Source: Candidatus Komeilibacteria bacterium RIFCSPLOWO2_02_FULL_48_11
GTDB lineage: Bacteria; Patescibacteriota; Patescibacteriia; UBA2169
Direction: 5' to 3'
Assembly (NCBI GenBank): GCA_001818435.1
Contig: MHKO01000049.1
Span: 1 to 13,255, forward strand
Length of the DNA stretch: 13,255 nt
Shown here: piece after piece, positions 1 to 6,353 of the stretch
Position numbering within the stretch: position 1 is the first letter of the stretch
How the letters are laid out: the number at the start of each line of letters is the position of its first letter
Program-made: the position numbers and the translations under genes
Notes under the pieces: model-generated
What the model was told of the DNA's origin: nothing
The model's database searches: none
The model's input: only the letters and a program-made list of their open reading frames with translations

Positions 1-23
1 GTTTAGCAAGCATAATTTTAACG

Positions 24-116
24 CGTCATCCTGAACGAAGTGAAAGATCTCGTGGGTAACCGATGAGATTCTTCGCGGAGTTTACCCCGAGTATGCCCGA
101 GGGGCTCAGGGTGACG
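24..116. repeat. Dispersed palindromic repeat element
   Basis: The outer arms CGTCATCCTGA (24-34) and TCAGGGTGACG (106-116) are inverted complements with one G-T mismatch. An inner pair, GGGTAA (54-59) and TTACCC (82-87), allows a nested stem. The outer arms resemble a family of short palindromes containing GTCATCCTGA that is scattered through many bacterial genomes, so this is probably a dispersed non-coding repeat rather than a simple terminator; neither side has a clear T tract. The right arm overlaps the last codons and the TGA stop of lspA. Copy number cannot be judged from one window. Confidence 0.65.
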
Positions 117-540
117 TCTTCATTCGTGTAATTAATAATCCAACTCCAACAAAAATAAATATATCCGCCAGATTAATCACACCGCCGGCCGGCACTGAAA
201 TATAATCAACCACTCCACCATGAACAATTCGGTCAACAAGATTGGAAACTGCGCCGCTAGCAATTAAAAACAGCGCCGACAATTCCGGTCTGGCGCGGGC
301 GCATCTAAAATAAAAAAAACTTCCCAGAGCCAGCAATCCCAAAGATAAAATTACAGCCGCGGCATTGCTTAAAGGCCAGCTCCAGGCAAATTGCTCATTA
401 AGATAAAAAGTCAAACCAAAACCCCAGCCCAGTTTTGCGGACTGGCCGCCTGAAAAAATTTTAATTGCCCCAAACTTGGCCAGTTGGTCAGCCGCCAAGG
501 CCAAGCAACTGATGACGAAATACCGACACTGGGACTTCAT
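106..540 (-). CDS. lspA: Signal peptidase II (prolipoprotein signal peptidase)
   Basis: This inner-membrane aspartic protease removes the signal peptide from prolipoproteins after lipid has been added to the cysteine. I chose the start at 540, giving 144 residues, because it lies one base after the stop of the upstream dksA-like gene and begins right before the first membrane segment; an upstream extension to 621 would overlap that gene and adds basic, non-membrane sequence. Visible landmarks are DQLAKF (18-23), SNLVDRI (99-105) with the first catalytic Asp at 103, and INLADIF (122-128) with the second at 126. Several hydrophobic stretches fit the four-helix topology. Length is slightly short for the family. 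The NxGxAFG-type motif is degenerate (NEQFAWSWP, 48-56). The final residues and stop are encoded by the arm of a dispersed repeat. Probably co-transcribed with dksA. Confidence 0.9.
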   Translation of the reverse strand: MKSQCRYFVISCLALAADQLAKFGAIKIFSGGQSAKLGWGFGLTFYLNEQFAWSWPLSNAAAVILSLGLLALGSFFYFRCARARPELSALFLIASGAVSNLVDRIVHGGVVDYISVPAGGVINLADIFIFVGVGLLITRMKTSP

Positions 541-541
541 G

Positions 542-898
542 TTAAATGTCGGCCTCGGCCGCCGGAAAAACTTCCAGGCGCTTGCGGTTAATAGGTTTCC
601 CAGTGCTGACATCCAAACCATAAGAACCTTTCTCTATTCTCTCCAGAGCCCGCAGAACGCGCCCCAGCTCTTGCTCCTGGCCCTGCTCAATGGCGATATT
701 GGTTTCAAACTGGGCGTATTCAGCCGCGTTTGATTCCTCGTCAGTGCCATAATCTTGGTAAGCTGGAGCATAATCGCCAGCCCCAGAGCCAACTTTTTTG
801 CCATTGCGCGCCAGTTCTGCTTCTAACCGAGCTTTTTCGGCTTCCAGTCTTGCCTTCTGGCTGGCAATAAATTGTTTATCAAAAACGTCTTTGGCCAT
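542..898 (-). CDS. DksA/TraR-family protein lacking zinc-finger cysteines
   Basis: The 118-residue product has a long charged alpha-helical N-terminal half rich in ARLEAE-type heptads (about 10-32), consistent with the coiled coil that DksA/TraR proteins insert into the RNA polymerase secondary channel. It ends in the family's C-terminal signature: LERIEKGSYG (85-94), then GKPI and RLE near 100-108. In canonical members this part carries a C4 zinc finger. Here the protein has no cysteine at all; for example the usual CxxCGKPI is replaced by VSTGKPI. It may therefore fold without zinc, as in other cysteine-poor members. The ATG at 896-898 has a weak GAGG-like site just upstream. The stop lies one base before lspA, a pairing seen in many bacteria. 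A role in transcription modulation is inferred from family membership only. Confidence 0.8.
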   Translation of the reverse strand: MAKDVFDKQFIASQKARLEAEKARLEAELARNGKKVGSGAGDYAPAYQDYGTDEESNAAEYAQFETNIAIEQGQEQELGRVLRALERIEKGSYGLDVSTGKPINRKRLEVFPAAEADI

Positions 899-932
899 AA
901 TGCCTCTAATACCTGTAAATTGAAGAAGGCGC

Positions 933-946
933 GGGGCATATGCCCC
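933..946. promoter_or_regulatory. Perfect 14-bp palindrome upstream of the dksA-like gene
   Basis: GGGGCATATGCCCC is a perfect palindrome about 35 bases upstream of the dksA-like start and just past the T tract that may end the upstream RNA. It could be an operator for a dimeric regulator or a leader hairpin. No regulator gene is adjacent, so this is only a candidate site. Confidence 0.3.
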
Positions 947-948
947 AA

Positions 949-1380
949 TAAAAAAATTTATGTGGGCGCACCCGCGCCTATATACTGCTTGGCGCAGCTA
1001 CCCAGCACAGACTTCTACTCGCAATTGGCGAGCACAAGCCTGTGCTGTGCAGCAATTTGGCAACAAACAGTCTTTTTTTGTGCACCATTCCGACTTATGA
1101 TGCTACACCCCTACCTTCTGAGTGGCCACAAAACTCTCATTTGTTTTGGGAGTTTTATCGCCGAGTGTTGGTTTTTGTTTCCCTTCCAGACACGTATATT
1201 TTTTTGTTTTTTATTTTTTACCAGAGGTCGGTGCTTCTGGCTTAGTAGAGAGTAGAGGCAAACTTCTTTAAGCAAGCGCTGGAAGCGAAAAGATGATCGC
1301 CCAGCTTTGCTTCCTTAAACAGGTTTGCCTCGGTGCATTTATGTTTTTAAAGAACCAGGTTGCTTTTGTTTTATTATTAC
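949..1380 (-). ncRNA. Candidate structured non-coding RNA or very long 5' leader
   Basis: This stretch has no convincing reading frame but follows a near-consensus promoter and holds many stems. The largest (1255-1331) pairs GAGGCAAAC with GTTTGCCTC, then adds TTTAAG/CTTAAA, AAGC/GCTT, GCTGG/CCAGC and GCGA/TCGC, about 28 base pairs in 77 bases. Others are CCAGA/TCTGG (1221-1240), AAAACTC/GAGTTTT (1130-1156), GCACCAT/ATGATGC with a wobble (1082-1103), and nested AGCACAG/CTGTGCT plus CTCGC/GCGAG (1004-1046). A GC hairpin (965-978) followed by seven Ts on the minus strand (956-950) may end it. I looked for the conserved cores of RNase P RNA, tmRNA, SRP RNA and 6S RNA and did not recognise any. 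It could instead be the untranslated leader of the dksA-lspA mRNA. Confidence 0.45.
950..978 (-). terminator. Possible intrinsic terminator of the structured RNA
   Basis: On the minus strand a GGCGC-GGGT-GCGCC stem-loop (965-978) is followed after eight bases by seven Ts (956-950). The gap between stem and T tract is longer than usual, so termination may be partial and some transcription may continue into dksA-lspA. Confidence 0.35.
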
Positions 1381-1386
1381 TACCCT

Positions 1387-1415
1387 ATTTTAGCACACCT
1401 AAATCCAAAAGTCAA
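1387..1415 (-). promoter_or_regulatory. Strong sigma70-type promoter with extended -10
   Basis: On the minus strand TTGACT (1410-1415) is followed by a 17-base spacer and TAAAAT (1387-1392), preceded by TGC, which makes an extended -10. The start point should lie near 1380. The -35 box overlaps the TGA stop of the membrane-protein gene, so a fresh transcript begins exactly where that gene ends. It reads into the structured region and possibly on to dksA-lspA. Confidence 0.7.
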
Positions 1416-3058
1416 TCTAAAAACTGTACACAACCTGCCAAACGGCCGTCAAAGGCGGCGGCCAAGGTCATACTGACTAATGCTGGTGAAAAAACAAGGC
1501 GCAAATCCGGATTAAAAGGCAAAGCGCACTTGGTTGGACGCGGCGAGCTGTCCTCGGCTTCCAGCGTTTGGCTGATTAAAGACAAGGAACTGGCCAGCCA
1601 ATACCCTTTGGCCGGAATAAAGCCGATAAAATAACCATTAGTCTCGCCCTGGCCCCTTAAAGAATAAAAAGAATGCTGCCGTCCCTGGGAAGACCACTCC
1701 AAGGGCTGCCAGATCAGGCCTTCGCTTCCAGCCCGGAGTTCAATCATTTTTGAACCATCGGAAAGTTTGTGTTCCACTGCCTGGGGATGAGTGATGGCAA
1801 ACAAAGAAGAGCCGAATTTTTGCAAATAACCCAGCAACTCTTCGTCAATCTTGTTTTCTTGATCTTTAATCTGAAGCGACCAGTCGTTCCCAAATGCCAG
1901 CTCTTGGTTCCCATTATTGCCGCTTAAACGCAAAACAAGTTCGCGTTTTTCTATCTTTTCCAAGACCAGCGCCAAATCCAGTCCATAAAATTCTTTGATT
2001 ATGCTCTCCAATTCATTGATGTTTTTTGTCAACTGACTTTGCTCCAACTGGCCTAAAACCGACTGCCATTGGGCATAAGCTTGGCCGATGTTGCGCCCAG
2101 TAACCAGGAGCGCGCTGTCAAAAGACGGCTCCAAGGAACCCACTTCATCCCAGGAGAACTTTGTTTCCAAGGTTCCGGCCTGCCAAACCAGGTTCTGATT
2201 GATGTTTCTGGCTATCACTTTTAGCGGGTATCCTTTGTCAGGAGCAAAAAATTGACCCCAGAGGCTGTCAAGACCGCTTAACGCTCCCTTATCTTTTATA
2301 AAGGCTTGAATCATTCCGCGTTCAAATTTAGGCAGAGAGCGCTTTTGACTCAAATAATTCCGCCAATCAGGCTGGTCAGAAATGTAAAGTTCGCTGTTTT
2401 TAACCAGCCAGCTTATTTTATTGGGGTTTTTTGTCAAGCCCGGCCAGAGGCCGGTTGAGAATTCTGTTTCCGCTTGTTCGCCTGGCTGGATTATTTCTCC
2501 TTGGTAAGTTCCGGCTTCGTCGTCGTAAATCAGCTCATCACCGTAGTTGTTGGCACTGTCAGCGGCCTTGGTTATGGACAGCCATTCTCCTTTGTCCGTT
2601 AATTCAGTTTTTAAAATAAGCGTTCCATTATCCAGCCGCCCGAACTCAATCTTATTTTTCAGGAGCGGCAGAATTTGTTTTTGGAAATCAACGCCCGGCC
2701 AGCTGATAAAATCCAATTTAGAATACAGCCGGTTCAAATTAGCGCTAGGAATTTCAACCTGTCGCCAGAAGAAAATGCGGTCAAACCAGCGCGGCTCCCG
2801 GGGCAGAGCCAGAAAAAAATAAAATGACGTTGCTTCGGGCAGGCGGTCGGCTAAACTTTGGGTTCTTGGAAACGCAACCGACCAAGCTCCGACCACGACT
2901 ATAACAATGGCCAGCGCCGCGACCACCCAGGGCCGCGCTCCCCGCTTCTCCGGCGGCCTGGCTATCTCCAAATTTTCTCCCGGATTTAGGGCCGCCAGCG
3001 CCTGTTCAAATTTTTTGTTCGCCGCTGGTTCACTTTTTTGTTCTTTTGTTTTGGCCAT
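1412..3058 (-). CDS. Single-pass membrane protein of unknown function, large extracytoplasmic domain
   Basis: The 548-residue product starts with a charged cytoplasmic segment (1-43), has one strong hydrophobic helix (about 44-63, rich in V, I and A), and then a long mixed alpha/beta region to the C-terminus. The positive residues ahead of the helix predict N-inside, C-outside topology. There is no cleavable signal peptide, no lipobox and no enzymatic motif I recognise. The overall plan loosely recalls DUF3352-type proteins, but I could not confirm a match. Just before the C-terminus is a short Pro- and Ser-containing stretch. The gene has its own weak promoter just after the pnp terminator and no clear ribosome-binding site. 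It is followed directly by the promoter of the candidate RNA. Confidence 0.75.
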   Translation of the reverse strand: MAKTKEQKSEPAANKKFEQALAALNPGENLEIARPPEKRGARPWVVAALAIVIVVVGAWSVAFPRTQSLADRLPEATSFYFFLALPREPRWFDRIFFWRQVEIPSANLNRLYSKLDFISWPGVDFQKQILPLLKNKIEFGRLDNGTLILKTELTDKGEWLSITKAADSANNYGDELIYDDEAGTYQGEIIQPGEQAETEFSTGLWPGLTKNPNKISWLVKNSELYISDQPDWRNYLSQKRSLPKFERGMIQAFIKDKGALSGLDSLWGQFFAPDKGYPLKVIARNINQNLVWQAGTLETKFSWDEVGSLEPSFDSALLVTGRNIGQAYAQWQSVLGQLEQSQLTKNINELESIIKEFYGLDLALVLEKIEKRELVLRLSGNNGNQELAFGNDWSLQIKDQENKIDEELLGYLQKFGSSLFAITHPQAVEHKLSDGSKMIELRAGSEGLIWQPLEWSSQGRQHSFYSLRGQGETNGYFIGFIPAKGYWLASSLSLISQTLEAEDSSPRPTKCALPFNPDLRLVFSPALVSMTLAAAFDGRLAGCVQFLD

Positions 3059-3065
3059 ATATCTT

Positions 3066-3071
3066 ATTTTA
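3066..3071 (-). promoter_or_regulatory. Possible -10 element for a leaderless membrane-protein mRNA
   Basis: TAAAAT on the minus strand ends eight bases before the ATG at 3058, which would put the transcript start at or beside the start codon. The only -35 at the right distance is a poor T-run inside the pnp terminator. No ribosome-binding site is visible. Confidence 0.3.
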
Positions 3072-3088
3072 CCTTATCAAGTAAAATT

Positions 3089-3125
3089 AAAAAAGACCCG
3101 CCCGAATTAACAGGGCGGGTCTTTT
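3089..3125 (-). terminator. Strong intrinsic terminator after pnp
   Basis: AAAAGACCCGCCC (3091-3103) and GGGCGGGTCTTTT (3113-3125) form a perfect 13-base-pair stem with a nine-base loop. On the minus strand six Ts follow (3094-3089). It lies seven bases after the pnp stop codon and isolates pnp from the membrane-protein gene. The other strand also has a short T tract, so it could work both ways. Confidence 0.9.
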
Positions 3126-3131
3126 AAAAAT

Positions 3132-5354
3132 TTAACGTCTGGGACGGAAGCCGCCCGGCCGCTGGGGACGGCCGTTGCTCCGGGAATGGCGATCATCATT
3201 GAATCGCCGGGGCCCGGACTCGCTGTTCGGGCGGGACGAACGCTCCACGCCCTGAACTTTCAAATTAATCCGGCCCAGAGAATCTATCTCCGTCACTTCC
3301 ACGGCTAAGGCGTCGCCGATTTTAACCACGTCTTCCACGCGCTCCACGCGCTCGCTAGAGAGATTGGAAATGTGCACCAAGCCTTCTTGCCCGGGAACCA
3401 CTTCCACGAAAGCTCCAAAGTCCATGAGCCGCGTTACTTTGCCGTTGAACTTCTCGCCAACCTTAACTTCGTGAGTTAAATTTTCAATCCATTCCACGGC
3501 CCGCTTGGCGCCCTCGGGATTTTCGGAAGTAATCATCACCAAGCCGTCATCTTCAATGTCAATGGCCACGCCAGTGGCGGCAATAATCTCGTTGATGGTT
3601 TTGCCGCCCGAACCAATGACGGTCCGAATCTTGGCCGGATCAATGCGCAAGCTGGTAATGCGCGGCGCAAAAGGCGAAAGCTCTTTAGGCTCCTTGATGA
3701 CCGCTTCAATCGCGTCCAGAATTTGAAGCCGCGCCGAACGCGCCCGCGCCAAAGTTTCTTTAACTATGGCCAGGGGCAAACCAGAAGTTTTGGTGTCCAT
3801 TTGAATGGCAGTGATGCCGTCTCTGGAGCCGGCCACTTTGAAATCCATGCCTCCGGGGCCGTCTTCCAAATCCTGCAAATCGGTTAAAATCTTATATCGG
3901 CCCGAGTTGTCCGAAGCCAGGCCCATGGCAATGCCGGCCACGTTTTTGCGAATCGGCACCCCGGCATCAAGCAGAGCGATGGTTGAGCCGCAAACCGAAC
4001 CCATTGAGGATGAGCCGTTGGAACCCAGCACTTCGGAAACCACGCGGATGGTGTAGGGAAAATCTTCTTTAGAAGGCAGCATGGACGCCAAGGCTTTTTC
4101 CGCCAAAGCGCCATGGCCGATTTCGCGCCGGCCCGGGCCGCGCAAGGGGCCGGTTTCGCCCACCGAGAATGGCGGAAAATTATAATGATGCATGTAGCGC
4201 TTCTTGGTGTCGTCTTCTTCCATGGTGTCCAAAGTCTGCTCCGAGCCCGGAGAATCCAAAGTAACCACCGAGAGAATCTGGGTTTCCCCCCGCTGGAACA
4301 ACCCCGAGCCGTGAGTGCGAGCGAGCACCCCAGGCTCTGCTTTTAGCGGTCGAATTTCATCCAAAGCGCGACCGTCCACCCGTTTATCTTTTTCAAGAAT
4401 GGCAATCACCACCGCCTGTTCCACTAAAGTCTTGGCTAAAGACAAAGCGTCTTTGCGCTTATCTTTGCCGACTTGCAATTCTTTAAGATGCTCGTCAAGC
4501 TGGATTAGCAACTCGGAAACCGCATGCTTGCGGGATATCTTAGTATCGCGATTGCCGCCAAATAAAGTTTCCTCAATGTGTCCGGCGATGAAGTTGGCGG
4601 TTTCTTTTTTGTAATCAATATTAGCGCCATCTTCAGCGCCAGCGGCCTCGGCAACGGGTTCTGTTAATTTGGGCTGGCCCAACTCTGACTGCATCTTTTG
4701 AAACAACTCCAAAAACGGCGCCATTTCTTTATGCGCCCGCTCAATGGCCTCAAAAGCCGCCTCTTCGCTGGCTTCGCGGCCATCAGCCTCCAACATGATT
4801 GTTTTATCCGCCGTGCCAGCGACCATAATGTTAACCAACGACTTTCCGCGTTCCTCGTAACTGGGATTCACCACCCACTCCTCCCCCACCTTCGCCACCC
4901 TGATGCCGGCAATCGGCCCGGACCAAGGAATGTTGGAAATTGACAAAGCCGCCGCCGCCGCGTTTAAGCCCACCACGTCCGGGTCATTGGCTTTATCAAA
5001 AGAAAGCACTGTTAAAATCACCTGGACGTCATTCTTAATCCATTTGGGAAACAAAGGCCGAATGGCCCGGTCCACCAAACGGGCCGAGAGAATGGCTTCA
5101 TCAGTGGGCCGGCCTTCCAGCTTAATGAAGCGCGAACCTTTAATTTTTCCGGCCGCGTAAAGCTTCTCTTCATAATCAACCATGAGCGGAAAATAGCCCA
5201 AATCTTCGCGCACTGTTTCGGATATCACCGCGGTTGCCAAAACCTCAGTGCCGCCTAAACGGGCCAGCACCGAACCATTGGCCTGCAAGGCGAGTTTGCC
5301 GGTTGATAAAACCAACTCTTCTCGACCCAGCGGCAGTTTGTATGTTTTTTCCAT
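3132..5354 (-). CDS. pnp: Polyribonucleotide nucleotidyltransferase (PNPase)
   Basis: PNPase degrades RNA from the 3' end by phosphorolysis, releasing nucleoside diphosphates, as a ring-shaped trimer and a core part of mRNA turnover. The 740-residue protein has the full order: first RNase PH domain (about 5-225), helical linker (about 245-320), second, catalytic RNase PH domain (about 325-555) with GGMDFKVAGSRDG (501-513), KH domain (about 565-625) with the GSGG loop (581-584), and S1 domain (about 630-702) with GKVTRLMDFGAFVEV. A 35-residue Arg- and Gly-rich tail (705-740) follows, probably an extra RNA-contact segment. AAGGAG lies eight bases ahead of the ATG. The usual partner rpsO is not adjacent but about 6.5 kb upstream on the same strand. 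A terminator follows immediately. Confidence 0.98.
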   Translation of the reverse strand: MEKTYKLPLGREELVLSTGKLALQANGSVLARLGGTEVLATAVISETVREDLGYFPLMVDYEEKLYAAGKIKGSRFIKLEGRPTDEAILSARLVDRAIRPLFPKWIKNDVQVILTVLSFDKANDPDVVGLNAAAAALSISNIPWSGPIAGIRVAKVGEEWVVNPSYEERGKSLVNIMVAGTADKTIMLEADGREASEEAAFEAIERAHKEMAPFLELFQKMQSELGQPKLTEPVAEAAGAEDGANIDYKKETANFIAGHIEETLFGGNRDTKISRKHAVSELLIQLDEHLKELQVGKDKRKDALSLAKTLVEQAVVIAILEKDKRVDGRALDEIRPLKAEPGVLARTHGSGLFQRGETQILSVVTLDSPGSEQTLDTMEEDDTKKRYMHHYNFPPFSVGETGPLRGPGRREIGHGALAEKALASMLPSKEDFPYTIRVVSEVLGSNGSSSMGSVCGSTIALLDAGVPIRKNVAGIAMGLASDNSGRYKILTDLQDLEDGPGGMDFKVAGSRDGITAIQMDTKTSGLPLAIVKETLARARSARLQILDAIEAVIKEPKELSPFAPRITSLRIDPAKIRTVIGSGGKTINEIIAATGVAIDIEDDGLVMITSENPEGAKRAVEWIENLTHEVKVGEKFNGKVTRLMDFGAFVEVVPGQEGLVHISNLSSERVERVEDVVKIGDALAVEVTEIDSLGRINLKVQGVERSSRPNSESGPRRFNDDRHSRSNGRPQRPGGFRPRR

Positions 5355-5379
5355 GCTTAAAACTCCTTTTCGTAAAAGG

Positions 5380-5455
5380 CTGGCGCAGGGAGTTTATTTG
5401 GCCCGGCTTCATTAGTCAATAAAGCTAGAACAAATAAACCCTCGCAAAACGCCAG
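5380..5455 (-). promoter_or_regulatory. Long hairpin in the pnp leader
   Basis: Between the NYN gene and pnp, CTGGCG...GTTTATTTG (5380-5400) pairs with CAAATAAAC...CGCCAG (5431-5455), interrupted by small internal loops. The loop holds a further GCTT/AAGC stem. In Escherichia coli the pnp leader forms a long stem that is cut by RNase III and lets PNPase limit its own synthesis. This hairpin is in the right place for similar control, but that is inference. It could also slow transcription out of the NYN gene. Confidence 0.5.
5391..5419 (-). promoter_or_regulatory. Putative pnp promoter
   Basis: On the minus strand TTGACT (5414-5419), a 17-base spacer and TAAACT (5391-5396) predict a start near 5384, leaving a leader of about 30 bases with AAGGAG. 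The promoter lies inside the hairpin, so only read-through transcripts from the NYN gene would carry the full stem. Confidence 0.5.
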
Positions 5456-5471
5456 AACCTTCATTTAATAA

Positions 5472-5972
5472 TTACTTCTTAATTAAAAATTTCCGCTCCA
5501 GACCCAAATCGGTAAAACTGTCCGCTTCCTCTTTCAGCATTCCGGAAGCGGTTTTGCCAAAAGCCATAACTTCCACTAAACAACCCTCGCTGTATTTAAG
5601 GTATGAGACCAAAGGCAGAAAATCACCGTCCCCGGAAACAAGAACAATCACGTCCAATTTGCGCGCCATGCGGATGGCATCCATGCAAATACCCACGTCC
5701 CAATCGCCTTTTTTGGTGCCCCCTAAGAATACTTGCAATTCGCGCGTTTTGATTTCAAACCCGATTTTATCCAAAGCCGTGAAAAAATTATCATCTTCCG
5801 ACTGCGGCCCTTTGACCACGTAGGCAATGGCCCGCACCAGCCCTCGGCCGCCGACCGCCTCTTCCAGCACTTTGGCAAAATTAACTTTGGCTTCGTACAA
5901 ATTTTTGGCGGAGTAATACATGTTCTGCACGTCCACCAATACTCCGACTCTTTGGTCTTTGTATCTCTTCAT
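5472..5972 (-). CDS. NYN-domain (LabA/DUF88-type, PIN-like) ribonuclease
   Basis: The 166-residue product is a compact NYN domain, a PIN-like fold that uses a cluster of acidic residues to bind metal and cut RNA. Visible signature residues are the first-strand Asp in VLVDVQN (Asp14), the KGDWDVGICMDAI block (88-100) with Asp92 and Asp98, and the SGDGDF motif (113-118). The C-terminus adds only a short tail, so it is close to a minimal domain with no LOTUS or RNA-binding extension. It lies 117 bases upstream of pnp on the same strand, which suggests a shared role in RNA processing or decay. Its promoter is divergent from the dcd remnant. No ribosome-binding site is seen and the mRNA may be leaderless. 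The substrate is unknown. Confidence 0.88.
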   Translation of the reverse strand: MKRYKDQRVGVLVDVQNMYYSAKNLYEAKVNFAKVLEEAVGGRGLVRAIAYVVKGPQSEDDNFFTALDKIGFEIKTRELQVFLGGTKKGDWDVGICMDAIRMARKLDVIVLVSGDGDFLPLVSYLKYSEGCLVEVMAFGKTASGMLKEEADSFTDLGLERKFLIKK

Positions 5973-5978
5973 GACCTA

Positions 5979-6007
5979 ACACTAGCGGTTTTTGAGGATA
6001 AAGTCAA
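5979..6007 (-). promoter_or_regulatory. Promoter of the NYN gene (near-leaderless)
   Basis: On the minus strand TTGACT (6002-6007) is separated by 17 bases from TAGTGT (5979-5984). The ATG at 5972 begins seven bases after the -10, so transcription would start at or next to the start codon. It is back-to-back with the plus-strand promoter at 6012-6039. Confidence 0.5.
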
Positions 6008-6011
6008 TCAA

Positions 6012-6039
6012 TTGCTTTATATTAGAGAAAAGCTATACT
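6012..6039 (+). promoter_or_regulatory. Promoter of the dcd remnant and helicase unit
   Basis: TTGCTT (6012-6017), a 16-base spacer and TATACT (6034-6039) are followed nine bases later by the ATG at 6049. The predicted leader is only a few bases. This is the best candidate for driving the helicase downstream, since no better promoter is seen right in front of it. Confidence 0.55.
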
Positions 6040-6048
6040 TAAAGCATT

Positions 6049-6339
6049 ATGATTCTCACCCATGATGTAATTTTGCGGGAAATAAAAGCCGGTAATATCA
6101 AAATAGAGCCTTTTGAAGCAATGCAAACTGGCCCAGCGTCAGTTGACCTGCATTTGGGCAACTTGTTTAGAATATTTAAGCGCCACCGTGATGTGGTCCA
6201 AGTTACCGGGGCCAAACTCTTTGGCCCTTATACCGGGCGTAAAAATATGCCAATTTGTGTTTCAAAGGTGCGAGGGGAAAGCTGTCTATATCTGATAGAC
6301 AAATTAGAGAAGAAGTCAAAAAACGACGCAATAGAATAA
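6049..6339 (+). pseudogene. dcd: Truncated dCTP deaminase (5' remnant of dcd)
   Basis: The first ~55 residues match the N-terminus of dCTP deaminases: MILTHDVILREIKAGNIKIEPF, then GPASVDLHLGNLFRIFK (28-44), where the PASVDLHLGN block is a family hallmark. Full-length enzymes are about 180-190 residues and carry the catalytic Glu and nucleotide-binding residues further on; none of that is present. After about residue 56 the frame continues into unrelated sequence and stops at residue 96. Homology ends at a perfect inverted repeat (6209-6227), suggesting a rearrangement. The remnant keeps a good promoter, so it may now serve mainly to carry transcription into the helicase. A short new protein cannot be excluded. 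A second frame (about 6241-6345) is also open across the tail but has no start or recognised family. Confidence 0.75.
6209..6227. repeat. Perfect inverted repeat at the end of dcd homology
   Basis: GGGCCAAA (6209-6216), a CTC spacer and TTTGGCCC (6220-6227) form an 8-base-pair inverted repeat. It sits exactly where similarity to dCTP deaminase ends, so it could mark a recombination junction. It could also act as a hairpin in the mRNA; there is no T tract to make it a terminator. Confidence 0.5.
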
Positions 6340-6353
6340 CCAACTAAGTAATT

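Noticed and set aside
541..621. Longer lspA starting at 621
   Set aside because: It would overlap most of the end of the dksA-like gene and adds basic sequence ahead of the first membrane helix. The start at 540 sits one base after the upstream stop.
872..1255. A 127-codon plus-strand open frame over the non-coding stretch
   Set aside because: It starts inside the opposite-strand dksA-like gene, is rich in Cys, Phe and Leu from T-runs, lacks a ribosome-binding site and shows no protein-family features.
949..1380. RNase P RNA, tmRNA, SRP RNA or 6S RNA
   Set aside because: I did not find their conserved sequence cores by eye on either strand. A divergent version remains possible, so it is reported only as an unassigned candidate.
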